Positions 25,598 through 35,700 of a stretch of DNA of 37,150 nucleotides are shown in pieces (the first letter of the stretch is position 1; the number at the start of each line of letters is the position of its first letter). Below the pieces are notes generated by a model that made no database searches, had not been told where the DNA came from, and saw nothing but the letters and a program-made list of their open reading frames with translations. Source of the DNA: Planctomycetales bacterium. Its GTDB lineage: Bacteria > Planctomycetota > Planctomycetia > Pirellulales > Pirellulaceae. The position numbers and the translations under genes are program-made. Where the stretch lies: the NCBI GenBank assembly GCA_020427005.1, contig JAGQOY010000053.1, positions 1 through 37,150 on the forward strand, given 5' to 3'.

Positions 25598-26525
25598 GTC
25601 TCAAAACAAGCAATCGTTGCCCATCGCTGAGAATGTGACTCGACGCGCGATCGTTAAAGGTGGTTTTGCCACCTTGGGTGCATCGGCATTTGTGGCCGCA
25701 GTTTCTCCCCTACGCAACGCTACTCAGTACACCTCTCCGGCGGCCTTTCTACAGCAGCATTACACGGAATTGTCAGCCGAAGACAAGGTCGATGTAATTG
25801 CTCGGCTTGAAGCTGAGACTAAAGAAAATTACGGAGCGGATGTTCAAATTGCTGACGACCGACCTATTCCTGGAACGAAATTCGTTTATGCAATTAACCT
25901 CAGCGTCTGCAACGGTAACGGAAAATGTGTAGAAGCATGCCATCGAGAAAACAATCATGATCGCAGTACTAACCAATCGTACATTCGCGTGATTGAAATG
26001 CCCCAAGGCACCATGGATTTGGAGCAAGGCTCGACGACCTATAGCGGTACTGTTCCCAAAGACGGGAAGTTCTATTTACCCGTGCAGTGCCAGCAGTGTG
26101 ATGCGCCCCCATGTGTGAATGCGTGCCCAGTCAAAGCGACTTGGAAGGAAGAGGATGGTATTGTTGTCGTGGATTACAATTGGTGCATCGGATGTCGCTA
26201 TTGTGAAGCCGCCTGCCCCTATCATGCGCGGCGGTTCAATTGGAAAAAACCTGAAATCCCTGCCGACGAAATCAATCCCGATCAGAGTTACTTGAGTAAC
26301 CGAGTGCGTCCAGTAGGAGTTGTTGAAAAGTGTACTTTCTGTCTGCACCGCACCCGACGTGGTAAATTGCCAGCTTGCCTGGAGGCATGCCCAACCGGCG
26401 CACGCGTTTTTGGAAATATCCTAGACAAGAATTCGAACATTCGGTGGATTTTAGAGAACAAACGCGTCTACATCCTAAAAGAAGAACTCGGTACAAAACC
26501 TGCCTTCTTCTACTACTTTCAATAA
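25581..26525 (+). CDS. Tat-exported NrfC/DsrO-like iron-sulfur protein, with a modified first cluster
   Basis: The 314-aa protein starts with a twin-arginine signal (TRRAIVKGGFATLGA), so it is exported folded, to the periplasm. It carries four cluster motifs of the NrfC/DsrO family: CNGNGKCVEAC (Cys110, 116, 120), CQQCDAPPCVNACP (170-182), CIGCRYCEAACP (202-212) and CTFC-x11-CLEACP (251-270). In the first, Asn113 occupies the position of the usual second Cys, so that cluster has only three cysteine ligands. Such a site may hold a [3Fe-4S] cluster or a [4Fe-4S] cluster with another ligand. It lies between the tetrahaem cytochrome (17-nt overlap) and the NrfD-type gene. The fourth protein of ordinary Nap electron supply, NapC, is not seen, so this FeS protein probably links the NrfD subunit to the cytochrome. 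Confidence 0.9.
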   Translation: MPPTPESQNKQSLPIAENVTRRAIVKGGFATLGASAFVAAVSPLRNATQYTSPAAFLQQHYTELSAEDKVDVIARLEAETKENYGADVQIADDRPIPGTKFVYAINLSVCNGNGKCVEACHRENNHDRSTNQSYIRVIEMPQGTMDLEQGSTTYSGTVPKDGKFYLPVQCQQCDAPPCVNACPVKATWKEEDGIVVVDYNWCIGCRYCEAACPYHARRFNWKKPEIPADEINPDQSYLSNRVRPVGVVEKCTFCLHRTRRGKLPACLEACPTGARVFGNILDKNSNIRWILENKRVYILKEELGTKPAFFYYFQ

Positions 26526-26598
26526 ACAGATAGTCCGACGTTCGACCGTGATCATTTTTTCGAGCTAAGGACGCGATTCGAGCCTGTTGATTGCATTT

Positions 26599-27864
26599 AT
26601 GAGCACGACCGCATTGCAAACCCGCCAACAACCATCCACTCTATTGAGTTATCCAAGATTTCTGGCTCGCATTGCATGGTTGGCGACTGATGGATCGCTA
26701 GCTTTCTACGCTTGGATGACCCTCCTTACCGCCATCAGCCTCGTAGGCGCCAACGCTTGGGCTAGTCAAGTTGCTGGTGGAATGATTGCCACCAACATGA
26801 CCGACCAAGTGAGTTGGGGATTATACATAGCCAACTTCACTTTCTGCGTCGGATTAGCGGCCGGTGGCGTGATGATGGTCATTCCTGCCTATCTGTATGA
26901 CGATGAAGAAATGCATAAGGTGGTCATTGTGGGTGAGGGGGTTGCCATCGCTGCTATCGTCATGTGCATTCTAAGTGTAGTAGTTGATCTGGGACGCCCC
27001 GATCGATTTTGGCACATGCTGCCTGGAATTGGTAAATTCAACTGGCCCATTTCCATGTTGACGTGGGACATTATTGTCTTGAATGGATACATGGTTATCA
27101 ACTTGCATGTCGTCGGCTACTTGCTGTACATGCATTACCTAGGAAGAAAACCGAGCCCCATTTGGTACATTCCCTTTGTGTTCCTATCGATTTTCTGGGC
27201 CTTTAGCATTCACACCGTAACAGCCTTTTTGTATTGCGGACTCGGCGGGCGCCCTTTCTGGAATACTGCCCTGTTGGCGCCGCGATTTCTGGCATCCGCT
27301 TTTGTCAGCGGTCCAGCGTTTATTATTTTGGTTATGAGAGTACTTCGCATTACTAGCGGCTACGGCGCACCACCTGGACCAGCTCAAACGTTGATTCGAA
27401 TTATTCGAGTCTCTATGGTCGTCAATCTTATCATGTTGTTCAGCGAGTTGTTCACCTTGTTTTATACGGGTGGATTACACGCCACGTCTGCCAAGTATCT
27501 TTTCTTCGGATTGCACGGCCACAGTGGACTCGTCGCTTGGATTTGGGCAGCCATGGCGCTTAACATCACCGGCACGATTTTATTTTTCATGAAAGAGTCC
27601 ATGAAGCGAAGTTGGATCCGAATTCTGGCTTGCATCCTCTGTATTACCGGCATTTGGATCGAGAAAGGAATGGGGTTAATTATTCCTGGCTTTATTCCTT
27701 CGACGTTGCACGAAGTGGTTGAGTATTCTCCCAGTATCGTGGAATGGAAAGTGACAGCTGGTGTCTGGGCTTTTGGCCTATTGACCCTTACTCTCATTTT
27801 GAAAGTCATCGCCAGCGTATTTACAGGTCGCGTAAGCGAACGATCCAGATTCGTGTCAAGTTAA
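26599..27864 (+). CDS. nrfD: NrfD/DsrP-type integral membrane quinol-oxidising subunit
   Basis: This protein of about 421 residues is almost wholly hydrophobic, with some 8-10 membrane helices. It shows NrfD-family (PsrC-like) features: QVSWGLYIANFTFCVGLAAG near the N-terminus, VVDLGRPDRFWHMLPG, FNWPISMLTWDIIVLNGYM and FVSGPAFIILVMRVLR. The segment GRPDRFWH with nearby acidic residues is the usual quinone-site neighbourhood. It should take electrons from menaquinol and pass them to the adjacent iron-sulfur protein. A frame with TTG at 26587 exists, but ATG 26599 (MSTTALQTR) is preferred. The gene ends the module and converges on the kinase gene 96 nt away; no clear hairpin lies between them. 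Confidence 0.9.
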   Translation: MSTTALQTRQQPSTLLSYPRFLARIAWLATDGSLAFYAWMTLLTAISLVGANAWASQVAGGMIATNMTDQVSWGLYIANFTFCVGLAAGGVMMVIPAYLYDDEEMHKVVIVGEGVAIAAIVMCILSVVVDLGRPDRFWHMLPGIGKFNWPISMLTWDIIVLNGYMVINLHVVGYLLYMHYLGRKPSPIWYIPFVFLSIFWAFSIHTVTAFLYCGLGGRPFWNTALLAPRFLASAFVSGPAFIILVMRVLRITSGYGAPPGPAQTLIRIIRVSMVVNLIMLFSELFTLFYTGGLHATSAKYLFFGLHGHSGLVAWIWAAMALNITGTILFFMKESMKRSWIRILACILCITGIWIEKGMGLIIPGFIPSTLHEVVEYSPSIVEWKVTAGVWAFGLLTLTLILKVIASVFTGRVSERSRFVSS

Positions 27865-27960
27865 TTCGACTCGTCCCACCACGCACGACATTGTGGCCAA
27901 TCTAGTGCGATGCTAGGTAATACACAGGCTTCCAATCGAGTCTGAATATGGCTCGTGGGT

Positions 27961-30900
27961 TTAGGGGCTTGATACTGAAGCGGTCAACTTTTCACGACAG
28001 GCTTTGAACTCGGGCGAGTCCTTCAAGCAGTCAAAATCAGGGTGGTCAAGGTCGACGATTGCGATGTGCCCTTCTTCCACAAGCTGACCGAGTATCTCAA
28101 GGCCACGCTGGAGAAGACGCGGAGCTGACTCCGCTTCTGACAACTGCGCACTACTGGCTAATTGAGCGGCGTGCTTTGCAATAGTTAGCATCTGATCCGA
28201 TTCACCTGCAGTGGTTTCGAGAGCACTTTCGATACATGTCGCCGAACTGTCCCATTCCTGCTGCTTCCGATGTACTATGCCCTGATTCAGGTAAATGGCA
28301 GCAAGGCTCATTTTCAATTTGCGATCACCTGGTGTCTGTTCTAGCAGACCTTGATAGATGCCCTCAGCTTCACTCAAGTATTGCATCGCGGAGGCAGCGT
28401 CCTCAAGATGATCCAATTGAAGCAAGCCAACGTTGCTCAATGAATTCGCAAGCCCACTTGCAAAAGCAACTTCTCGGGGTCGTCGACTAACTATTTCTCG
28501 TCGGATTGCTACTGACTTCAAATACGCATCCATGGCTTCTGCATATTGTCCGGCTGCTTTTAATTCTACGCCGTAGTTCATGTAGGTTCGTGAAAGATTG
28601 AACTCCATCCGCTCGATACCCGGGTTCTGAGCAACTAAACGTAAGTGAACTTCGAGCGATTTCTTATGTGCCTCGATTGCCAACCTGTTATTTTCTGCTC
28701 GTTCCTCACTAGACATGACGCCACGATCGTTGCGATGCGAATAAGCTACAGCCAATGTATTGTAAACTTCGCCCTGTGTCGTCTGAAAAATCATGGAGCC
28801 AGGATACTCTTCAACCAATTGATTTAGGGTGTCGATAGCAAGCATATAGTTGTCAATTGTCTTTTCCAACAGTTGTTCCCAGTCTTCGCCAACTGCATTA
28901 GCTGACATTAGTCGCTGACAATAGCCAATGTCCCAATACGTTCGTGCGAGATCGTGTCGATCGTATTCGTTGCTCCCTTCCGTATTAACGATTGTTTGTC
29001 GTAAAGCCAACGCTTGATTTAGTAGCGGAAGAGCGTTTTCTGGATTGGGCGATCCCGTGACTAAAAATCCCCAAGCACTGTACACTTCCCCCAGGTTTCT
29101 TTGTAGGGGAATGTCATTTGGATAAACCTTGACAAGCCGCTGATAGAGCGCCTCCGATTCTTTGTACAACTCAATGCATGTGAGCGGATTGCCTAACCGC
29201 AACCTGGCCGTGCCCTCGAACGAGCGCGCTCTACCTAAATAAAATCTTGCTTCGTCCGCAAGGGTCCAGCCTGTACGTGCTGGCGAAGGCATTTCCGGGG
29301 CCGCGCTCTCAAGCACGCTATTTAGCTTTTCTGTGCCTTGTTGCATCAAATTGAGAGCGGGAGTAGTTTCACCACGCGCGAACGTGGCCATGGCCGAACT
29401 TAATAGTAACTCGCCGTGAGCAAGCCTCAAAGGAATGTCATCGGGAGATTCACGTGTTGCCTGGACATAGAACTTAAGCGCTTCATCCAAGAGCTCTTGT
29501 CGGAGCGGTTGCAAGCCGGGCGTATCAAACAGTTTTTCCTGTCCAATGCGCGTATAAAAATTCTTGACTACGCGTTCTGCCAACTGCGCTTTCTCATTTG
29601 CGATTTCAGCATTGGCACTCGCCGTTTGCGCGTTTTTTGCTGAAGCTAATGCGTTTTGTTCGGCTCGTTGCCATTCAGAACTCGCACGAGCTAAACCCCA
29701 CACCGTACCGGCAATTCCGGCCAACAGTACGGCGACTAATCCCATGGCGATCTTTCGTCGTTTGCGTTCCTCCTCAATTCGCAAATGAGCTTTTACCTGT
29801 TCCGCTTCGGCGCGCCGCAAGCGTTGGTCCCGTTCCTCAAAGTATCCACTCAGTACGATTGCAACTTCGCTCGCATTGCTGGGACGATCAGCTGGATTCA
29901 CGCTAAGGCAACGACGCACCAAGTCCTTCAATGTCGGATCACAATCCAGGGCTTCGATTTGGGATAAACTGCCGGCGGGCCCTAGGGCAACTTGGGCAAT
30001 TAACTCGTGATCTGCAAGACCTTCGTACAATCGACGTCCGGCGAGGATCTCAAATAGCATCGCTCCCAAACTGAACACATCGCTGGTAAAGCCCACTTTG
30101 TCCGATATTCCACGAGCTTGCTCCGGCGACATATAGTGTGGAGTTCCAAGAACATCTCCTGCGCTTGTCAGATTTTCTCCACTCAATAATTGAGGTTGTT
30201 CATTCTCGAGTGATCCAGTAGATGTCTCGTTCATTGGCTCAGGTTTGTGGAGAGAGCCCGAGTGAAGAATGCGAGCTAATCCCCAATCCATAACCTGTAG
30301 TTCACCAAATCTACTCACCATCACGTTATGCGGCTTGAGGTCTCGGTGAATGACGCCCTGATCGTGTGCAAACGCAATCGTTTGAACCAAGCTGGCGAAC
30401 CGGCTCAGCCATTGATGACGATTGTGGTCGGCCGCCGGATTTTTTAGCAAGTTCGCAAGCGTTTCCCCTTCAATCAACTTCATGGAAAAGAATGGGACGC
30501 CATTACTTCGGCGACCAGCATCATAGGTAGGTGGTATGCCGGGATGCTGAAGCTGACTAGTCAGTTCTGCCTCACGGAAAAAGCGATTCCACAAACGCGG
30601 ATGACCAGAAAACTCATCGCGCGGAGTTTTAATAGCAACTTGACGGTTCAACCTTGTGTCGAGCACACGCCAAATTTGTCCCAGCCCCCCTTCTCCGATT
30701 TTGTGCAGAGCACGGTAACGCACCGGCAGTCCCAGTGGATCTGTGGAATGTTCCACGAACGGTGGAAGTACATCGGCTTGTTCGTTGGGCGTATGCTCAG
30801 GTAATGCGTTCGCCCAGCAGGAATCGCAAATGGATTCCATATCGTTGAGCAACGCTTGCCTTTCGTCGTCACCTAGCGTGGAAATGTCGATTTCGCGCTC

Positions 30901-31020
30901 GAACAGGAATGCGTGCGCAAGCGAATGTGATTCATCTGAGTCATACTCAGCTAGCGGCAGCTGCGAACAGTGTATCTTGTATTCTTGCAACAGTTGTTGC
31001 CGATTCCAGCTTGTGTTCAT
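27961..31020 (-). CDS. Ser/Thr protein kinase (PknB-like) with membrane segment and TPR-rich C-terminal half
   Basis: The protein has an N-terminal segment of about 100 residues, then a Hanks-type kinase domain. Kinase motifs are the glycine loop GEGGLGQIW, the invariant Lys in VAIKTP, catalytic HRDLKPHN, the metal-binding MDWGLA (DWG in place of DFG, common in bacterial kinases), and HYMSPEQARG. A membrane helix, AMGLVAVLLAGIAGTVWG, follows, then a coiled-coil stretch rich in Ala/Glu. The rest is about 550 residues of TPR-like helical repeats ending in DLDHPDFDCLKDSPEFKAC, a typical ending for planctomycete TPR kinases. It should phosphorylate cytoplasmic targets on Ser/Thr, with the TPR half across the membrane. 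ATGs lie at 31050 and 31020. I list 31020, where the upstream spacing is slightly better. Confidence 0.9.
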   Translation of the reverse strand: MNTSWNRQQLLQEYKIHCSQLPLAEYDSDESHSLAHAFLFEREIDISTLGDDERQALLNDMESICDSCWANALPEHTPNEQADVLPPFVEHSTDPLGLPVRYRALHKIGEGGLGQIWRVLDTRLNRQVAIKTPRDEFSGHPRLWNRFFREAELTSQLQHPGIPPTYDAGRRSNGVPFFSMKLIEGETLANLLKNPAADHNRHQWLSRFASLVQTIAFAHDQGVIHRDLKPHNVMVSRFGELQVMDWGLARILHSGSLHKPEPMNETSTGSLENEQPQLLSGENLTSAGDVLGTPHYMSPEQARGISDKVGFTSDVFSLGAMLFEILAGRRLYEGLADHELIAQVALGPAGSLSQIEALDCDPTLKDLVRRCLSVNPADRPSNASEVAIVLSGYFEERDQRLRRAEAEQVKAHLRIEEERKRRKIAMGLVAVLLAGIAGTVWGLARASSEWQRAEQNALASAKNAQTASANAEIANEKAQLAERVVKNFYTRIGQEKLFDTPGLQPLRQELLDEALKFYVQATRESPDDIPLRLAHGELLLSSAMATFARGETTPALNLMQQGTEKLNSVLESAAPEMPSPARTGWTLADEARFYLGRARSFEGTARLRLGNPLTCIELYKESEALYQRLVKVYPNDIPLQRNLGEVYSAWGFLVTGSPNPENALPLLNQALALRQTIVNTEGSNEYDRHDLARTYWDIGYCQRLMSANAVGEDWEQLLEKTIDNYMLAIDTLNQLVEEYPGSMIFQTTQGEVYNTLAVAYSHRNDRGVMSSEERAENNRLAIEAHKKSLEVHLRLVAQNPGIERMEFNLSRTYMNYGVELKAAGQYAEAMDAYLKSVAIRREIVSRRPREVAFASGLANSLSNVGLLQLDHLEDAASAMQYLSEAEGIYQGLLEQTPGDRKLKMSLAAIYLNQGIVHRKQQEWDSSATCIESALETTAGESDQMLTIAKHAAQLASSAQLSEAESAPRLLQRGLEILGQLVEEGHIAIVDLDHPDFDCLKDSPEFKACREKLTASVSSP

Positions 31021-31206
31021 GCGTATTCCCGATCTCGTCTGGCAATACATCAACTGTGCGCGTATTTGCGGTGAAAAGGAAGCACCTGCAATGCTTAAAG
31101 GGATTGATCATTTCCCCAAGTTGTACCTGTCCCGCTCTCCTATAACCCCAAACTCTAGGTAAACCCACCGCATTTGTCAAATAACGGTAGATGCACTCGA
31201 GCGCTT

Positions 31207-31629
31207 TCAACCATTCGGATTGGCCTTCACAGTATAAAGTGCATGTCGGACCCAGTTCGCATATCTTTGAATGTACTCTTTGTCAGAACTAGATGCGACC
31301 GCAGCAGATGCCGCCATTCGATCAGGAGCAAATCGAATTGCCATTGTTAGTTGATCCTTGAACTGTTGATAAAATTGCCCTTTCGTCAAGCGTTCTACTA
31401 TGGCATCTACCATGCGTCTACACTCGTCTGGTGCAGGCGGATGGTTTTTGAAGTATCTACAGATTTTTGCGCGAGCCCGGTTGTGCCAGAGTCCCAAGCT
31501 CTCTGCAACCACAAACTCAACTGCTTTGGCGATAGCTTCCGCGTCGCCATGCTTCACATCATTAATCAAGGAGTTTAGCTCTGGCTTTCTCAGCGTCCGA
31601 ATCCAAAGCATCGCGAATAAAGTTGTCAT
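31207..31629 (-). CDS. Unknown small helical protein (140 aa) upstream of the kinase
   Basis: I do not recognise this protein. It is soluble and predicted mostly alpha-helical, with a Cys/Arg-rich centre (RARAKICRYFKNHPPAPDEC) and a C-terminal segment KEYIQRYANWVRHAL. It is not a sigma factor: no region 2 or 4 pattern is visible. It precedes the kinase gene by about 0.15 kb on the same strand and may be co-transcribed with it. The start is ATG 31629. Confidence 0.6.
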   Translation of the reverse strand: MTTLFAMLWIRTLRKPELNSLINDVKHGDAEAIAKAVEFVVAESLGLWHNRARAKICRYFKNHPPAPDECRRMVDAIVERLTKGQFYQQFKDQLTMAIRFAPDRMAASAAVASSSDKEYIQRYANWVRHALYTVKANPNG

Positions 31630-31737
31630 GTTTGATCAATCGATCGCACTCAGTCGATGGATGAGGTTTGAGGTGGCCTCAGCCTCATCTTAGCCTTTCC
31701 AAACTACTAAGAGGCTAGACTGTCGCAGGATGGTATT

Positions 31738-32400
31738 CTACTTGGACAGTAACTCGCGCATCGCGGTCAAGTTGCTTTGTTGGTTGAACATGGATTCAAC
31801 ATCGATGGTTAGCCCACTAAGGACTTGGCTAGTCAGAGTTCCAGTCGAGGATTTGACGCGAAGTTCGTACAGGCCATCACGGAGTAAGTATTGTTCGACG
31901 GTCGAGTTATCGGCATCGACGATCCAGTATTCTATAACTTCGTTGGCAGCGTAGTCTTCGAACTTGACGCCGCGATCGTTCTGCCGAGTGGATTCGGACA
32001 GGATTTCGACGACAAAATCGGGGATCGGAAACTTGAGCGTTTCTGATGTCAGTGTGGCGGCCTTAGCTTTTCCAAAAAAAACAATGTCCGGTTCGTAATC
32101 ATTGCGAGGAAATGTACACAGGCACTTCTCAACGCGGACCACGCCTAACTGATGTAATGCCGCATAAGTGTCTACCAGCTTGGCGATCATCATGGTGACT
32201 TCAAGGTGTCGGTTACGAGCGGGTGAGTGCAAGACAACTTCTCCGTCAATGAATTCAACTTTCTGATCCGGGGTCATATCGAGGTAAAATTGCTCGCGTC
32301 TGCATTGCTCTGCCGCAATTTGCGCTTGCAAACGTTCAATTACTACCGGCAACAAAGGCGAATGACGAATCGGTTCAAGGAGTAGTTCAATAGACTTCAT
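31738..32400 (-). CDS. Uma2 family protein (DUF820 nuclease-like)
   Basis: This is a Uma2/DUF820 protein of the PD-(D/E)XK-like nuclease superfamily, abundant in cyanobacteria and planctomycetes and of mostly unknown function. Motifs in order are EFIDGEVVLHSPA, NDYEPDIVFF (Asp of the active site), FVVEILSESTRQNDRGVKF (Glu and Lys), and YAANEVIEYWIVD. I list ATG 32400 (MKSIELLLEP); the frame is open to 32433. A TATAAT hexamer on the minus strand about 190 nt upstream may be its promoter. It is monocistronic by spacing. Whether it cuts DNA is not known for this member. Confidence 0.88.
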   Translation of the reverse strand: MKSIELLLEPIRHSPLLPVVIERLQAQIAAEQCRREQFYLDMTPDQKVEFIDGEVVLHSPARNRHLEVTMMIAKLVDTYAALHQLGVVRVEKCLCTFPRNDYEPDIVFFGKAKAATLTSETLKFPIPDFVVEILSESTRQNDRGVKFEDYAANEVIEYWIVDADNSTVEQYLLRDGLYELRVKSSTGTLTSQVLSGLTIDVESMFNQQSNLTAMRELLSK

Positions 32401-32585
32401 AAGCTTGTACCAAGGAACATAACAAAACACCAAGTCGCCAATTTCACTTCGACATTAAAATCATCATCGTTGCACTGGAATCATCAAACTCCATTGGGTT
32501 GACAGCCTTAGGAATACCCTGAATTCATCGGTCGACTCCAAGCCCTCCGAGAACTTTGCCTCGGCCTCATTGAGTAGGCGGATCC

Positions 32586-32591
32586 ATTATA
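32586..32591 (-). promoter_or_regulatory. Candidate -10 element for the Uma2 gene
   Basis: The minus strand reads TATAAT here, a perfect -10 hexamer. A TTGCGA sequence 15 nt upstream is a poor -35 with short spacing. It would give a leader of about 180 nt for the Uma2 gene. Evidence is only the hexamer and its orientation. Confidence 0.3.
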
Positions 32592-32648
32592 CGATATACG
32601 GCCTATTCGCAACTCCCTCGGTAGCGTAGCATGCAACGGGCTGCGTAA

Positions 32649-32690
32649 GCAAAAAAAAGAGGCTTATCCGGTTGCAGATAAGCCTCTGAA
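32649..32690 (-). terminator. Rho-independent terminator of the secretin gene
   Basis: A perfect 11-bp inverted repeat, AGAGGCTTATC (32658-32668) and GATAAGCCTCT (32677-32687), encloses an 8-nt loop. On the minus strand it is followed directly by a run of eight T (plus-strand A at 32651-32658). It lies about 30 nt after the stop of the secretin gene and is the clearest intrinsic terminator in the window. Confidence 0.92.
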
Positions 32691-32716
32691 GATTGTTTCA
32701 AGTTAGCAAGGTAACA

Positions 32717-35700
32717 CTATGGAGTTGTACCGTACTTCTCTTCTTCTTCCTCTTGTAGGATGATTCGGGGCGTGACAGTCAACATCAAAGTGCTGGTTTC
32801 ACGGCCGATTGCGGTGTTCTTGAAGAGACGGTTGAGGTACGGGATTTTGCTTAGCAAAGGAACACCGCGTTCTACGCGTCCTTCACGCATTCGTTTGATA
32901 CCGCCTAGTAGAATCGTTCCGCCGTCAGGTACGTTCACAGTTGTTGTCACACTAGTTGTCGCCAAACTTGGCTGTTGGACTGTCGAGCCAGCGGTAATCG
33001 TTTCCGTGTTATCATTGTTACCGGTTGGATTGCCGTCAGCATCCAAAATGTTCGTGCCAGAACGTGTCGTGCTAGACCCTTCGAAGGTAAAGGTGTCTAC
33101 TCGGTCGATCTGAGTGAAAGTCGGATTGAGCGTTAGGCGTACGAACCGTTTGTCAGGCGATACTGTGGCTTGAACATTCAGCGTAGTACCTTCGTTGAGA
33201 ACGACGATCACAGGTTGTTGTGCGACAGCAAAGTCGCCCACAACTGGAATTAGCCCCGTTACGAATGGTCGCGACGTATTATCGGTGATCCCTGCAAACT
33301 GCCCGTCGTACATCGTTACACGTGGAGCCTGGAGAATATTCGTTCGTTGATCGCCTTGGGCGGCGTTCATAAAGAAGAACATTTCCAGATCGCTCAGGAT
33401 AGCAAATCCGATGCTTCCGCCAGCCGCCGAAATGAAGTTTCCGAAGGGAGGCGTAGCCGATGAGAAGCTATCTTGTGAAAAGGTTACGTCTAAGTCCGCC
33501 GTCGGAGAAAACGGAGTTGTACCGAACAGGCTGGAGGCGGCGCTAAGGCCGATGGTTGTACTAGGACCTTGATCCTCGGCAGGCAAGCGACTCACGTTGT
33601 CATCAACTCGCATGTCGAAGTCAACTCCCATACGCTCGAAGAAGTTATCGTTGAGAGTGATGAATTTGACTTCGATAGTTACCTGCGTATCTTGTTGGCT
33701 TCGCAAAGCCTCTAGCAACTCCTTGATCGCTTCGTGCGTTGTTTGAGGAGCGTTTACCACTATCGATAAGTTACTTGGAAACTCCATGATGGTACTGTTA
33801 CCACCGTTCATTAACCAAGAATCCGGTTCGATTGTAGTTTGAATCAATGTCATGAGGGTAGCGAAGTCGGCCATGGCGGCACCTCCGCCAATTGCTCCGC
33901 CTGGCCCCATGGACATTGGTGCACCACCGAAACCACTGCCATATGTTGGTGGATTATTGCCAAAAGCGTTATTCAAGATTCCCATACCCATGAGATTGCC
34001 CATATTGGGCACGCCGTTGTTCAACTGGCCCAATACCGGAGCATTGGGGTCCATGGATACGCCAGCCAAATTCGCTGTCCCACTCATGCCTGGCCCACCG
34101 GTGGTTCGGGCCACTAGACCCCGTCCCATGGTTTCATAGGCATTCTTGATCGCTCCAGCCATTCCTGAATCGTAGTCGTTGATGAAATTCGGAATCGGCA
34201 GTACTAGATCCTTCACGTTGTACGTACGCTGGATGTTTGAGCGTGACGAATTGCGGGCGCTGGTGATAACCAACAATTCTTCTTGTGGTTGAAAATCCAG
34301 GTTGTGCGAATGCAGGATCAGTGTCAAAGCAGTACGCAGGGATATTTGCGACGGCAGACTTAGGCTGACTGGCATCTCGGAGTTAAAGCCTTCAAGTGCG
34401 ATGCCTGCTTCATCGATGTGCATCATCACACCGGACATATCGCTCAAGATTTTGATGACTTCTGCCAGTGGGCGTTCTTTGAAATCAACGAGAACAGGCT
34501 GTTTGAGCAATTCCCAGTTCCGAACTTCGGCAGGGGACATACCACTCATACCATCTTCAGCATATTTTGCGCGATCTCGCGTGAGTTGTTCCCACTTCTT
34601 GGATTCCGGGAACAAATATGGGGCTGCGTCGGTCATCGGCATGTTGGCCCGATCGACGTCATTCATTGCATCCACCCACAGGTCTTCTCGCTGGTTGCGA
34701 GTCTGCTCGTATTCTTCGATTCGCTTGGCATTTCGTGAGTTAGCAATCAGCAAGCGAGCGATTGTGGAATCTCGATCCAACGTACCGACTTGCTTGGCAA
34801 TAACTTCAGCTTCGGCGAAGCTACCCTTGTCCATCAAGTCATTGTACGTTTCGACTAGCGAAGCGATCTGCTGGTTAATCTTGTATTGTTCTTCTTGGTT
34901 TAGAGCGCGTTGCTCCAATACCTGTTGATTGTGGATGTTTTGGTCGATCGTAGCTTTGTTTTGGGACATGTAGACCTGATGTGCAGAGATCTGGCGATCT
35001 ACAATCGTCAACATTTGCTTGCGAGCGTTTGCGTCTAAAGCGGCTTGCGATACCCGTGTGCGCAAGGTTTGTAGTCGTTCAGCGACAACAAGCGGTTCTG
35101 CATCGCGATTAGCTTCAGCGGCTGCTATCTCACTTGTGATTTCACTCATCATGCGTTGGCGCATCAGGAGTTCTTGTTCGGTAGCACTGTTGACTGGTAG
35201 TCCGTTTACCTCTTCCCCACCGGCAGAAGATGCAATGGGCTGAAGAGCTTGCAGCTTGTCCTTCAACTGGGCTCGAATGGCAGGATCCATTTCGCCATTG
35301 AATCGCCAAGCTTGAAGGAACGTGTCAAATGCTTCGTTGCGTTTTCCTTCCCCAAGCAGCCGAACACCCGTTCGATAGAGCTCTTCTCCACTCAGGTTTC
35401 CAACCGAACTCGACTGGACCAACTGAATTTCGTTACTAGCTGGCTGATTCTGCGTGGCATCCGTGCCAGGAAAGAAAATCGATGAGGATACAGGCGTACC
35501 GATGGGTGGTAAGTCTGCTGCTGCCGTACGAACATTGCTATTCGAAGCGGTTGATGGTGCACCGAGTTGTGCACGAGCTTGGCGTGCAGTAATCTGATTT
35601 GCCAACATCCATTCATCGGGAACTCCCAAGGCTTCAACTTGAGCAACCAACTGCTCAGCTTCAAGTCGATTCCCTGCCTTTAGAGCATCCATGGCACGCT

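Noticed and set aside
31207..31629. ECF sigma factor upstream of the kinase
   Set aside because: Planctomycete kinases often neighbour ECF sigma genes, but this 140-aa protein has no sigma region 2 or 4 pattern.
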